A stretch of DNA of 17,931 bases from Cypionkella sp. Lineage in GTDB: Bacteria; Pseudomonadota; Alphaproteobacteria; Rhodobacterales; Rhodobacteraceae. Shown piece after piece: positions 7,628 to 15,054 of the stretch (its first letter is position 1; each line of letters opens with the position of its first letter). The DNA lies in contig JALRIN010000045.1 of assembly GCA_023255415.1 (NCBI GenBank), positions 1 to 17,931 of the forward strand, read 5' to 3'. The position numbers were made by a program, and so were the translations under genes. The notes under the pieces were generated by a model. It made no database searches, was not told where the DNA came from, and worked only from the letters and a program-made list of their open reading frames with translations.

Positions 7628-8878
7628 CTAGTGCAAATTATGTTGGCTGCCGGTGCCTTCTTCGTCCATCACCTCGCCGGTTCGGAACCGGTCCAGACGG
7701 AAGCGCTTGGCGACCTCGTGGCTTTCGCCGGTGGCCATCAGATGCGCCATGCACCAGCCCGAGGCGGGCACAGCCTTGAAGCCACCATAGTTCCAACCGG
7801 CATCGACAAACAGCCCCTCGATATGGGTCTTGTCGATGATGGGCGAGCCGTCGGGCGTCATATCCATGATGCCGCCCCAAGACCGCAGCACCTTGGCGCG
7901 GCCGATCATCGGCATCAGAGTCATGCCGGCCTCCATCACATGTTCGACCATCGGCAAATTGCCGCGCGACGCATAGCTGGAATAAAAGTCGATATCGCCA
8001 CCAAAGACCAAACCGCCCTTGTCGGATTGGCTGATATAAAAATGCCCCATGCCAAAGGAAATCACATGATCGATGATCGGCTTTAGGCCTTCGGTTACAA
8101 AGGCTTGCAAGACATGGCTTTCGATCGGCAGGCGCATTCCGGCCATTGCGGCCACCTGGCTCGAGCGTCCCGCCACCACCATGCCAACCTTTTTGGCGCG
8201 GATCGGGCCGCGTGTGGTCTGCACGCCGCGCACGACGCCATTTTCAATATCAATGCCGGTGACTTCGCAATTCTGGATCAGATCAACGCCGCGCCGGTCC
8301 GCGCCGCGCGCATAGCCCCAAGCCACCGCATCATGGCGTGCGGTGCCGCCGCGACGGTGCATCAATCCGCCATAGATCGGAAAGCGGGTCTGCTCGAAAT
8401 CCAAGTAGGGCACCTCTTCGCGCACACGCTCGCGGCTCCACAATTCGGCGTCATCGCCTTGGTTGATCATCGCATTGCCGCGCCGCGCCAAAGTGTCGCG
8501 CTGCCCGTCGGAATGGCAAAGCACCAGCTGACCGCGCTGGGAATGCATGACGTTGTAATTCAGCTCGGCCTCCAGCCCTTCCCAAAGCTTCAGCGAATGG
8601 CTGTAAAACTCCGAGTTGCCGGGCATGTAATAATTGGCCCGCACAATCGTGGTATTGCGCCCGACATTGCCGCCGCCCAGATAGCCCTTTTCCAACACCG
8701 CGATATTGGTAAGCCCGTGGTTTTTCGCCAGATAATAGGCCGTCGACAGCCCATGTCCACCGCCACCGATGATGATCGCATCATATTCGGCCTTGGGCTC
8801 TGGGCTGCGCCAAGCAGGGCGCCAGCCCTTGTTTCCCAACAGCCCCTGCGTGATCACTTTAAGGCCAGAATAGCGCAT
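7628..8878 (-). CDS. soxB: Sarcosine oxidase beta subunit
   Basis: This is the catalytic flavin subunit, which oxidises the N-methyl group of sarcosine and passes electrons to oxygen, giving hydrogen peroxide. It is 416 residues long. The FAD-binding motif IIIGGGGHGLSTAYYLAKNH sits near residues 35-54. H182 in GGTARHDAVAWGYAR aligns with the histidine that covalently holds FMN in characterised heterotetrameric enzymes (near residue 173 there). A conserved C-terminal flavin-site block reads VDAGWNYGGFKAVPASGWCM. The start at 8878 is preceded by AAGGAG (complement of 8886-8891) at seven bases; an upstream in-frame ATG at 8932 lacks this support and adds 18 unusual residues. It is the first gene of the operon, so regulation should act in the gap upstream. 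Confidence 0.96.
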   Translation of the reverse strand: MRYSGLKVITQGLLGNKGWRPAWRSPEPKAEYDAIIIGGGGHGLSTAYYLAKNHGLTNIAVLEKGYLGGGNVGRNTTIVRANYYMPGNSEFYSHSLKLWEGLEAELNYNVMHSQRGQLVLCHSDGQRDTLARRGNAMINQGDDAELWSRERVREEVPYLDFEQTRFPIYGGLMHRRGGTARHDAVAWGYARGADRRGVDLIQNCEVTGIDIENGVVRGVQTTRGPIRAKKVGMVVAGRSSQVAAMAGMRLPIESHVLQAFVTEGLKPIIDHVISFGMGHFYISQSDKGGLVFGGDIDFYSSYASRGNLPMVEHVMEAGMTLMPMIGRAKVLRSWGGIMDMTPDGSPIIDKTHIEGLFVDAGWNYGGFKAVPASGWCMAHLMATGESHEVAKRFRLDRFRTGEVMDEEGTGSQHNLH

Positions 8879-8946
8879 CGCACCGCTCCTTGAATTTGCA
8901 GGAAGTGAACCCGCTTTGCGCCCCTTATTCAATACCTAAAGCCCCA

Positions 8947-8977
8947 ACACGCGTGTATCCGCGACACCCGATGTCGC
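8947..8977. promoter_or_regulatory. Palindrome plus hairpin upstream of soxB, candidate operator
   Basis: ACACGCGTGT (8947-8956) is a perfect 10-base palindrome. Four bases on, GCGACA (8961-8966) and TGTCGC (8972-8977) form a six-base inverted repeat around CCCGA. Both lie 69-99 bases upstream of the soxB start, a plausible place for regulator binding. The symmetry is visible; the regulator and function are not known. Confidence 0.25.
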
Positions 8978-9134
8978 AGAAATGCTGGCCGATCACGGCA
9001 CTTGGGCTGTGGCCTGCTACAAGGTCAGGCTGGTCCGTTAACCAGATCGGGTCGGCGCAAGACCTTAAACCTGCCGAGACAGGCGGCGGAGCCCGAAAAA
9101 AGACGTGCCATTCACCTCTGGCTGCGAAACAAAT

Positions 9135-9196
9135 GTTAATCTTTTAACCAATTGTGTCCAAGTCGCGCTTGGCCGCCACAATGGCTCCACAATTGG
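9135..9196. repeat. Nested palindromes upstream of the Tad-type operon
   Basis: Three inverted repeats lie together. GTTAA (9135-9139) pairs with TTAAC (9144-9148) around TCTT. CCAATTGTG (9148-9156) is an exact reverse complement of CACAATTGG (9188-9196). Inside that pair, CCAAG (9158-9162) pairs with CTTGG (9168-9172). A related CCACAATGG also occurs at 9176-9184. The set ends 121 bases before the first Tad-type gene and may be a regulator site or a structured leader. Confidence 0.5.
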
Positions 9197-9317
9197 CAGT
9201 CAAAGTGCCACGGGAATGCCGAATCTCTCATGCTTTATCTTCTTGTAAAGTTAATTTTGAGATCATGGCATTTGCTGCCGCCACGCCGGGTTCGCGACGT
9301 GAAATTGAGGTTAAGAC

Positions 9318-11105
9318 ATGGACCAGAAGCCAAAACGGGTATTTCACCGTTTTCTTGGGCGTCGCTTGGGTTTGGCCCTGCGGCGTTTCGCGAATGATAC
9401 CCGCGGCTCCTTGCTGATTTTGACGCTCTATCTTTTTGTTATCATGGTTTTTGTTGGCGGCGTTGCTGTTGACATGATGCGCTTTGAACAGACCCGGACC
9501 TCGCTGCAAAACACCCTTGATCGTGCCACTTTGGCCGCCGCCTCGCTTAGCCAGTCCTTAGACCCGGTTGACGTTGTGAACGACTATTTCGCGAAATCTG
9601 GCATGTCGAGCTATCTTGAAAGCGTGGCAAAGAGCGAGGGGGTGAATTTTCGCAAGGTCCAGGCAACCGGATCTGCCACGATTGAAGCCTATTTCATGCA
9701 TCTGATCAAAAACGGCGACATCAGTGACGACCCAACCGCCATCACCATGACGGCGACCGGTATCTCTGCGGCCGAACAAAGGGTCAGCAATGTTGAAATT
9801 GCGCTTGTGCTCGACGTTTCCGAGTCGATGAATTCGAACAATCGCTTGGTAAACCTGAAGTCTGCGGCGAAGGAATTCGTCAACACTGTGCTGACGAATG
9901 ACAAAACCTCAAGGGTCTCGATCGCGATCGTGCCCTTTAACTCTCAGGTTAATATCGGCCCTGATCTGCGCGCCAAATACACCGGCCTGACGAATGATCG
10001 CGGCTTTGCCAATGCCAACTGCGTCCGCCTGCCCGACGCCGCCTATAGCGCGACAGGCCTTGATCCAACCGCAAAGATGGAACTTGAAGGCCTGGAAGAC
10101 ATTTTTAGCGGCACCAGATATACCTCAAGCTATGTCGATTATGCGGATGTAAACAATGCCATCGGCTATGATCCGGTTCTGAACTTTGCAGGGTCGGTAT
10201 GCCCCACCATCGGCAACAACATCCTTCGCCTGCCCAGCAAGTCCATCAAGGATTTGCAGGGCTATATTGACGGGCTTCAGGCCATCGGCGGCACCTCGAT
10301 CAACGTCGGGATGAAATGGGGCGTGACGATGCTTGACCCAAGTCAGCGCTCGATTTTCACAAAATTGCGCCAAGAAGGCAAAATACCTTCCGAACTTATT
10401 GGCCGGCCTTTGGACTTTGGCGGCGATGATCTGTTGAAGGTGGTTGTGCTGATGACCGATGGCGATAACGTGCCAAAGCCCGAGGTAAGGCCTGAATTCA
10501 GATCCGGTCCATCTCCGATCTATCGCAGCGATGACGACGGCTATTATTCTATTCGGTTCACCTCGGGGCGGCCTGCGGCTGCGGGGGCGAATGAATATTA
10601 TGTGCCACATCTGAACCTCTGGCGCGCCACGCCCTATGGGCCGACAACAACCAAGGTTGAAAAAAAATGGGTTTGGTCCAACACCCAAGGCTGGCATTGG
10701 GAAAATGTAACTGTGACTGTGGATGGCAGCGCGACGCTACAGGATTGGCGCGACGTTCTGGCAAAGATGCGGCTGAACTATTTGGTGATGCAATTCTATG
10801 GCCGCAGCCTTGGCTTCAACGTCTATTCTGAAATGATGAACAATTTCACAAGTTCTTTGGCAAGTCTGACCAATCTTGACGATGTATCTGTGCCGAACAG
10901 TCAACTGCAAAACCTGTGCGATCTTGCCAAGGCTCAAAAGGTGATCGTTTATGGCATCGCATTTGAAACGGGCAAAAAAGGTCAGGAACAGATTTCAAAT
11001 TGCGCAAGTGGGCCTCCGTTTTATTTTAACGCACAGGGCCTGGAAATCAGCACGGCCTTTCGCGCCATTGCCAGCAACCTCAGTCAATTGCGGCTGGTGC
11101 AATGA
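9318..11105 (+). CDS. TadG-like pseudopilin with von Willebrand factor A domain
   Basis: This 595-residue protein looks like TadG of the tight-adherence (Flp pilus) system: a pilin-like membrane-anchored protein whose bulk lies outside the inner membrane. After a basic N-terminus, residues about 32-52 form one hydrophobic segment preceded by TRGS, in the style of TadE/TadG proteins. A vWA domain begins near residue 160. Its metal-ion-dependent adhesion site appears complete: D166-x-S168-x-S170 (LDVSES), T326 (GGTSINVG) and D381 (MTDGD). Long inserts rich in Tyr, Asn and Ser separate these motifs. GAGG (9307-9310) lies seven bases before the ATG. It is the first gene of a three-gene operon and overlaps the next by ATGA. 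Adhesion or surface attachment is likely from the family, but the secretion ATPase and other tad genes are not nearby. Confidence 0.85.
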   Translation: MDQKPKRVFHRFLGRRLGLALRRFANDTRGSLLILTLYLFVIMVFVGGVAVDMMRFEQTRTSLQNTLDRATLAAASLSQSLDPVDVVNDYFAKSGMSSYLESVAKSEGVNFRKVQATGSATIEAYFMHLIKNGDISDDPTAITMTATGISAAEQRVSNVEIALVLDVSESMNSNNRLVNLKSAAKEFVNTVLTNDKTSRVSIAIVPFNSQVNIGPDLRAKYTGLTNDRGFANANCVRLPDAAYSATGLDPTAKMELEGLEDIFSGTRYTSSYVDYADVNNAIGYDPVLNFAGSVCPTIGNNILRLPSKSIKDLQGYIDGLQAIGGTSINVGMKWGVTMLDPSQRSIFTKLRQEGKIPSELIGRPLDFGGDDLLKVVVLMTDGDNVPKPEVRPEFRSGPSPIYRSDDDGYYSIRFTSGRPAAAGANEYYVPHLNLWRATPYGPTTTKVEKKWVWSNTQGWHWENVTVTVDGSATLQDWRDVLAKMRLNYLVMQFYGRSLGFNVYSEMMNNFTSSLASLTNLDDVSVPNSQLQNLCDLAKAQKVIVYGIAFETGKKGQEQISNCASGPPFYFNAQGLEISTAFRAIASNLSQLRLVQ

Positions 11106-11647
11106 TGACAGCTTTGCGGGCAAAGCTGTTTGGGCCTGCGGCGGCGTTTCGTAAAGACGATGGCACTGCCAGCGTCGAATTTGTGATGTTGATCCCGCTG
11201 TTGTTGACCGTGTTTATGTCGTCGATTGAATGCGGATTGCTGATGCTTAATTCGCTGATGCTGGAACAATCTGTTGATCTGACCATGCGCGATTTGCGCC
11301 TTGGGCATTATACCGATCCAACGGCCGCATCTTTGAAACAAGAGATTTGCCGCCGCGCCGATATTATAACCGATTGCGACGCCAGAATTATGATTGAGAT
11401 GACGCGGATCAGCACAACCACTTGGAATTTGCCGAAAACCAATACGCCCTGCGTGGATCGCACGCTTGATTTCCAACCCGTCACCACGCTGGAAATTGGC
11501 GCTGCCAACGATCTGATGTTGGTGCGCGTTTGTGTGATCCAAGACCTGTTGTTTCCGACATCAGGTCTGGGCTTTTACCTGCCTCAAGACTCAAAGGGGG
11601 GATACGGCCTGAGTGCTGCTTCCGCTTTTGTCATCGAACCGATCTAG
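11102..11647 (+). CDS. TadE-like pseudopilin
   Basis: This 181-residue protein has the TadE-type N-terminus: a basic stretch, then DGTASVEFVMLIPLLLTVFM, with the conserved Glu at residue 26 inside a single transmembrane segment (about residues 23-48). In characterised Tad systems such proteins are processed by the prepilin peptidase and act as minor pilins. The remainder is a soluble region with several cysteines (for example C85 and C96), possibly forming disulphides outside the membrane. Its ATG overlaps the stop of the vWA gene as ATGA, so translation is probably coupled. The next gene begins three bases after its stop. The subfamily call comes from N-terminal features only. Confidence 0.82.
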   Translation: MMTALRAKLFGPAAAFRKDDGTASVEFVMLIPLLLTVFMSSIECGLLMLNSLMLEQSVDLTMRDLRLGHYTDPTAASLKQEICRRADIITDCDARIMIEMTRISTTTWNLPKTNTPCVDRTLDFQPVTTLEIGAANDLMLVRVCVIQDLLFPTSGLGFYLPQDSKGGYGLSAASAFVIEPI

Positions 11648-11650
11648 GGG

Positions 11651-12232
11651 ATGGCAAAGTTGGGTTTATTACACGTGTTATTACGCCGCTTTTACCGCGA
11701 TCAATCGGGCACATTGACCGCAGAAGCGGTGATTGTGATGCCAATTTTGCTCTGGGCCTATTTGGCGCTTTTTGTTTATTGGGACGCGTTTAAAACGGTC
11801 AATACCGTGCAAAAAGCGGCCTATACTGTTTCGGATTTAATCTCTCGCGAAACCGATACGGATAAGGAACCGTTAACGCCGGCTTATATCACCGGGATGC
11901 GCGATCTGATGCAATATCTGATTGCTGACAAGCAAGTTGTCGGCTTGCGAGTCAGCTCTGTCACCTATTCAGCTGTCCGCAAACGGATTGAGGTTGATTG
12001 GTCAGTTTCGCCCGACGGCGTGCTGCCCGAATTGACGAATGCAAATATTGCGTCGGTAGAGGCGAATATTCCAATCATGGCAGATGGCGACCATTCGATC
12101 ATCTTTGAATCCGAGGTGCCTTACTACACCAGCTTTAACATCGGGATCGGCGACACCGTGATCAAACAATTCGTCGTCACCCGCCCCCGCTTTGTCAACA
12201 AGATCTGCATGAGCGGTTTCCCCTGCGGTTAA
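11651..12232 (+). CDS. TadF/TadE-like pseudopilin
   Basis: This 193-residue protein is the third pilin-like member of the operon. It has a basic N-terminus, then QSGTLTAEAVIVMPILLWAY, with Glu25 at the start of a hydrophobic segment (about residues 21-43) as in TadE and TadF. The rest is predicted to lie outside the inner membrane and ends with a cysteine pair (CMSGFPCG). The ATG at 11651 is only three bases after the previous stop and directly abuts AGGGG (11646-11650), which is too close for normal use. A TTG at 11660, with that motif nine bases upstream, is an alternative start giving a protein three residues shorter. A strong terminator follows, ending the operon. Confidence 0.8.
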   Translation: MAKLGLLHVLLRRFYRDQSGTLTAEAVIVMPILLWAYLALFVYWDAFKTVNTVQKAAYTVSDLISRETDTDKEPLTPAYITGMRDLMQYLIADKQVVGLRVSSVTYSAVRKRIEVDWSVSPDGVLPELTNANIASVEANIPIMADGDHSIIFESEVPYYTSFNIGIGDTVIKQFVVTRPRFVNKICMSGFPCG

Positions 12233-12259
12233 CCTTCAAACCAGCCGATAAGCATGATC

Positions 12260-12305
12260 AAACCGACAGCCTTGTGCGATTGCGCACAGAGAGATGTCGG
12301 TTTTT
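12260..12305 (+). terminator. Rho-independent terminator of the Tad-type operon
   Basis: AAACCGACA (12260-12268) pairs with TGTCGGTTT (12295-12303). Inside it a second stem joins TGTGCG (12273-12278) to CGCACA (12283-12288) around the loop ATTG. The outer stem runs into TTTTT (12301-12305). It lies 27 bases after the last Tad-type stop. It also argues against any pirin start upstream of about 12306. Confidence 0.85.
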
Positions 12306-12386
12306 GCTGAGCCCTTTGCCATTGCCGCAGACCCCGCGCGGTCCTATCTGAGACAGAGTCCGCCCTGCAAACCCAAAGAGGCTGCC

Positions 12387-13298
12387 ATGTCCCTGCGTCC
12401 TGTTACCCGCACATCGCTTGCTCAACCCCATATCGAGGGCGCTGGCGTGCATCTGCACCGTGCCTTTGGCTTTGGCGACCCAAGCCGGCTGGACCCTTTC
12501 TTGATGTTTGATGATTTTCGCGGAGACGCGCCGCGCGACTATATGGCGGGTTTTCCTTGGCACCCGCATCGCGGCATTGAAACCATCACCTATGTGCTGG
12601 CAGGCGCCGTCGAGCATGGCGACAGCCTTGGCAACCGCGGCACTCTGAAGGGCGGCGATGTGCAATGGATGACCGCAGGTTCGGGGATTTTGCATCAGGA
12701 AATGCCCAAGGGCAACGCGCAGGGGCAGATGCACGGCTTTCAGCTTTGGGCCAATCTGCCGCGCGAGCTGAAGATGACCAAGCCACGCTACCAAGACGTA
12801 AAAGGCCATGACATTCCCGAGCTGCTGGAAGACGACGGCACCGTGGTCAAGGTGATCGTGGGCTCGTTTTGGGGTAAGACCGGGCCGGTAGACGGCATCG
12901 CAGCCGATCCACAATACCTTGATATCTTTGTGCCGCCCGAGAAAAAGCGCAGCTTTAAGATCGACACCCGCCGCCAAGCCTTTGCCTATGTCTTTGAAGG
13001 CGCTGGTCGCTTTGCCGATGCAGCGCCCCCGCGCGGTGTGCTGATGGAAAAGGAATATATGGGTCAAGAGCTGAACATCCGCGATATGTCGGGCAACCGC
13101 AGCCTTGTCGAATTTGGCAAGGGCGACGAGATTACCGTGCAGGCTGGGCCAGATGGCATCCGCTTTTTGTTAATCTCGGGCGCGCCCATCCAGGAACCCG
13201 TGGCATGGCATGGCCCCATCGTAATGAACACCCAAGCCGAGCTGCAACAGGCGATGACCGAGTTGCGCAATGGCACCTTTATCAAACCCGCGCATTGA
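12387..13298 (+). CDS. Pirin-family cupin protein
   Basis: This 303-residue protein belongs to the pirin family of two-domain cupins. Some members are quercetin 2,3-dioxygenases; others bind transcription factors or metabolic enzymes. The N-terminal cupin carries the usual metal ligands: H59 and H61 (WHPHRGIET), H103 and E105 (ILHQEM). The family block RLDPFLMFDDF is at residues about 34-44. The C-terminal cupin is visible at about residues 190-290 and, as in related proteins, lacks a full metal set. No signal peptide is present. The start at 12387 has AAAGAGG (12375-12381) five bases upstream; an in-frame ATG at 12294 falls inside the preceding terminator and is rejected. The gene stands between a terminator and a small lipoprotein gene. 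The true substrate or partner is unknown. Confidence 0.93.
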   Translation: MSLRPVTRTSLAQPHIEGAGVHLHRAFGFGDPSRLDPFLMFDDFRGDAPRDYMAGFPWHPHRGIETITYVLAGAVEHGDSLGNRGTLKGGDVQWMTAGSGILHQEMPKGNAQGQMHGFQLWANLPRELKMTKPRYQDVKGHDIPELLEDDGTVVKVIVGSFWGKTGPVDGIAADPQYLDIFVPPEKKRSFKIDTRRQAFAYVFEGAGRFADAAPPRGVLMEKEYMGQELNIRDMSGNRSLVEFGKGDEITVQAGPDGIRFLLISGAPIQEPVAWHGPIVMNTQAELQQAMTELRNGTFIKPAH

Positions 13299-13329
13299 CG
13301 CGCCCCGCGCGCGCGATATGGTGCCAGCC

Positions 13330-13545
13330 ATGACATCCATCTTGCGCGCGCTTTCCCTGCTTTGCCTGACCGCCTGCACGCAGTTTCCCAGTGTGGACGC
13401 GGCGGCGGTGCCTGCGCTGACGCGCCCCAACCTGTTGCCAACCCGCGATCTGGCGGTAGGCCAAATCGCCCTGCTGTCCGAAGACCCGCTGGCCGCGCGC
13501 GCGGCCGCCCTGCGCGCCCGCGCCGACACCCTGCGCAGCCGCTAA
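13330..13545 (+). CDS. Small predicted lipoprotein, function unknown
   Basis: A 71-residue protein with an apparent lipoprotein signal: MTSILRALSLLCLTACTQFP, with lipobox LTAC and the acceptor cysteine at residue 16. The mature part is only about 55 residues, rich in Ala, Pro and Leu. It ends in a charged helix-like stretch (DPLAARAAALRARADTLRSR). I do not recognise a functional family. The start could equally be the ATG at 13318, four codons earlier; neither has a good ribosome-binding site. It begins about 30 bases after pirin and may be read through from it. The signal sequence, the ordinary codon use and the lack of another gene here support it as real, but the evidence is modest. Confidence 0.6.
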   Translation: MTSILRALSLLCLTACTQFPSVDAAAVPALTRPNLLPTRDLAVGQIALLSEDPLAARAAALRARADTLRSR

Positions 13546-13550
13546 AAACC

Positions 13551-13576
13551 GCGCGCTGCGTTGCAAGCAGGCGCGC
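13551..13576 (+). terminator. GC-rich hairpin after the lipoprotein gene, possible weak terminator
   Basis: GCGCGCTGC (13551-13559) can pair with GCAGGCGCGC (13567-13576) with a single bulged G, around a seven-base loop. It starts six bases after the lipoprotein stop. No T-run follows, so termination would be weak or rho-assisted; it could instead be a leader structure for hom. Confidence 0.3.
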
Positions 13577-13619
13577 CTTCGGCTAACAGAGCCCAAAGCC
13601 CTAATCTCGGAGTTTCCCC

Positions 13620-14909
13620 ATGTCGGCTGCCCCCCTGCGCATTGGTCTTGCTGGCCTTGGCACTGTCGGCATTGGTGTTGTCAAAATCGTGCAGGATCAC
13701 GCCGATCTGATCGCGCGCCGCACGGGTCGGCCTGTGGTGATCACCGCCGTTTCGGCCCGCGACCGCGCCAAAACCCGCGATGCGGATCTGTCGGGCTATG
13801 CTTGGGAAACCGATCCGGTGGCCTTGGCCAAGCGCGAGGATGTCGATGTCTTTGTCGAGGTGATGGGCGGCCATGAGGGCGCTGCGAAATTTGCCACCGA
13901 AGCCGCGATCGCTGCGGGCAAAGATGTGGTCTCGGCCAATAAGGCGCTCTTGGCCCACCACGGCCAAGCCCTTGCAATGGCTGCCGAATCCGCAGGCCGC
14001 GTCATCCGCTTTGAGGCCGCCGTTGCAGGCGGCATTCCGGTGATCAAGGCGCTGACCGAAGGCCTTGCGGGCAATCAGATCAAGCGCGTCATGGGGGTGA
14101 TGAACGGCTCTTGCAACTATATCCTGACGCGGATGCAGAACGACGGCATGACCTACGAACAGGTTTTTGACGCCGCCCAAGCGCTTGGCTACCTCGAGGC
14201 CGATCCGAACCTAGACGTCGGCGGAATCGACGCGGGCCATAAGCTGGCGCTGCTTGCCTCGATCGCCTTTGGCACCAAGGTCAGCTTTGACGCGGTTGAA
14301 CTCGAAGGCATCGGCAAGATCTCCATCGACGACATCCATCTGGCCGCCGATATGGGCTACCGCATCAAGCTTTTGGGCGTGGCGCAAATGACAGGTCGCG
14401 GGCTAGAGCAGCGCATGACCCCCTGCCTTGTCCCCGCCGACAGCCCGCTTGGCCAATTGCAAGGTGGCACCAATATGGTGGTGCTGGAAGGCGATAGCGT
14501 CGGCCAGATCGTGCTGCGCGGGCCTGGGGCAGGCACCGGCCCCACTGCCTCCGCCGTGATGGCCGATGTGCTCGACATCGCCCGCGGCGCGCGGATGCCA
14601 ACCTTTGGCCAGCCTGCGGCGACGCTTGCCGACCCGATCGCTGCAGTCTCGACCACCCCTGCCAGCTATTACCTGCGCATGACGCTGCTGGACAAACCCG
14701 GGGCACTGGCCAAAATCGCCACCTGTCTGGGCGAGGCCGGCGTTTCGATTGACCAGATGCGGCAATATGGCCATGAGGGCACGCTTGCCCCGGTGCTGAT
14801 CGTCACCCACAAGGCCACCCGCGCCGATATCGACCACGCCATGTCGCGCTTTGACGCCACGGGCGTGATGGCGGCGGCCCCCGTGGCCATCCGCATCGAA
14901 GAGGTCTGA
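13620..14909 (+). CDS. hom: Homoserine dehydrogenase
   Basis: This enzyme reduces aspartate semialdehyde to homoserine with NAD(P)H, the branch-point step leading to threonine and methionine. At 429 residues it has the normal length for the single-function form with a regulatory tail. The N-terminal nucleotide-binding loop reads GLAGLGTVGIGVV (residues 9-21). The catalytic and dimerisation core includes SANKALLAHHG and GVMNGSCNYILTRM. A C-terminal ACT domain (about residues 345-425, LRMTLLDKPGALAKIATCL) is the usual site of threonine feedback control. CGGAG (13608-13612) lies seven bases before the ATG. glpX and recJ follow on the same strand, an arrangement I recall from other Rhodobacteraceae. 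No defect is seen. Confidence 0.96.
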   Translation: MSAAPLRIGLAGLGTVGIGVVKIVQDHADLIARRTGRPVVITAVSARDRAKTRDADLSGYAWETDPVALAKREDVDVFVEVMGGHEGAAKFATEAAIAAGKDVVSANKALLAHHGQALAMAAESAGRVIRFEAAVAGGIPVIKALTEGLAGNQIKRVMGVMNGSCNYILTRMQNDGMTYEQVFDAAQALGYLEADPNLDVGGIDAGHKLALLASIAFGTKVSFDAVELEGIGKISIDDIHLAADMGYRIKLLGVAQMTGRGLEQRMTPCLVPADSPLGQLQGGTNMVVLEGDSVGQIVLRGPGAGTGPTASAVMADVLDIARGARMPTFGQPAATLADPIAAVSTTPASYYLRMTLLDKPGALAKIATCLGEAGVSIDQMRQYGHEGTLAPVLIVTHKATRADIDHAMSRFDATGVMAAAPVAIRIEEV

Positions 14910-14943
14910 TCGCCAATCCCCCCGCGCTGATGCCTGCAAAACC

Positions 14944-14962
14944 TGCCGCAAAGCTTGCGGCA
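14944..14962. terminator. Short perfect hairpin between hom and glpX
   Basis: TGCCGCAA (14944-14951) and TTGCGGCA (14955-14962) form a perfect eight-base stem around AGC. It starts 35 bases after the hom stop. On the plus strand it is followed by AAAAC rather than a T-run; on the minus strand it is followed by GGTTTT. It is a doubtful terminator for hom and may be only a structured spacer. Confidence 0.35.
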
Positions 14963-15054
14963 AAACTTTCGCAAATGCGTTAGCGCCACCATCCTTGCCC
15001 GCCTTTGCGCCGCCCGCTAAGGGGGATCAAACGCCCCGTGCAAAGGATGTCACA

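Larger units (their letters stand above)
8879..9317. other. Divergent intergenic region between soxB and the Tad-type operon
   Basis: This 439-base gap separates two divergently transcribed operons and should carry both promoters. I found no convincing gene. It holds a palindrome and a short hairpin close to soxB, an imperfect folded segment at 9021-9066 (AAGGTC pairing with GACCTT around a CTGGT/ACCAG hairpin), and a cluster of nested palindromes at 9135-9196. The half nearest the Tad genes is visibly AT-richer, with runs such as GTTAATCTTTTAACC and GTTAATTTTGAG. I could not settle on a good -35/-10 pair for either operon. Confidence 0.6.

Noticed and set aside
8890..9147. 85-codon open frame in the divergent gap
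   Set aside because: It overlaps the soxB upstream signals, lacks a ribosome-binding site, and its composition does not look like a protein. A 19-codon frame (MLADHGTWAVACYKVRLVR, from 8982) is in normal-looking codons but also has no ribosome-binding site, so it is not called.
9135..9148. CtrA-type site (TTAA-N7-TTAA) upstream of the Tad-type operon
   Set aside because: The TTAA halves at 9136-9139 and 9144-9147 are separated by only four bases, not the seven of the consensus.
12294..12386. N-terminal extension of the pirin protein from an ATG at 12294
   Set aside because: This start lies in the downstream arm of a strong terminator, has no ribosome-binding site, and adds 31 residues not expected in the family.
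14995..15054. N-terminal extension of GlpX from a TTG at 14995
   Set aside because: The added residues are Pro- and Ala-rich with no family match, while the ATG at 15055 has a well-placed AAAGGA.
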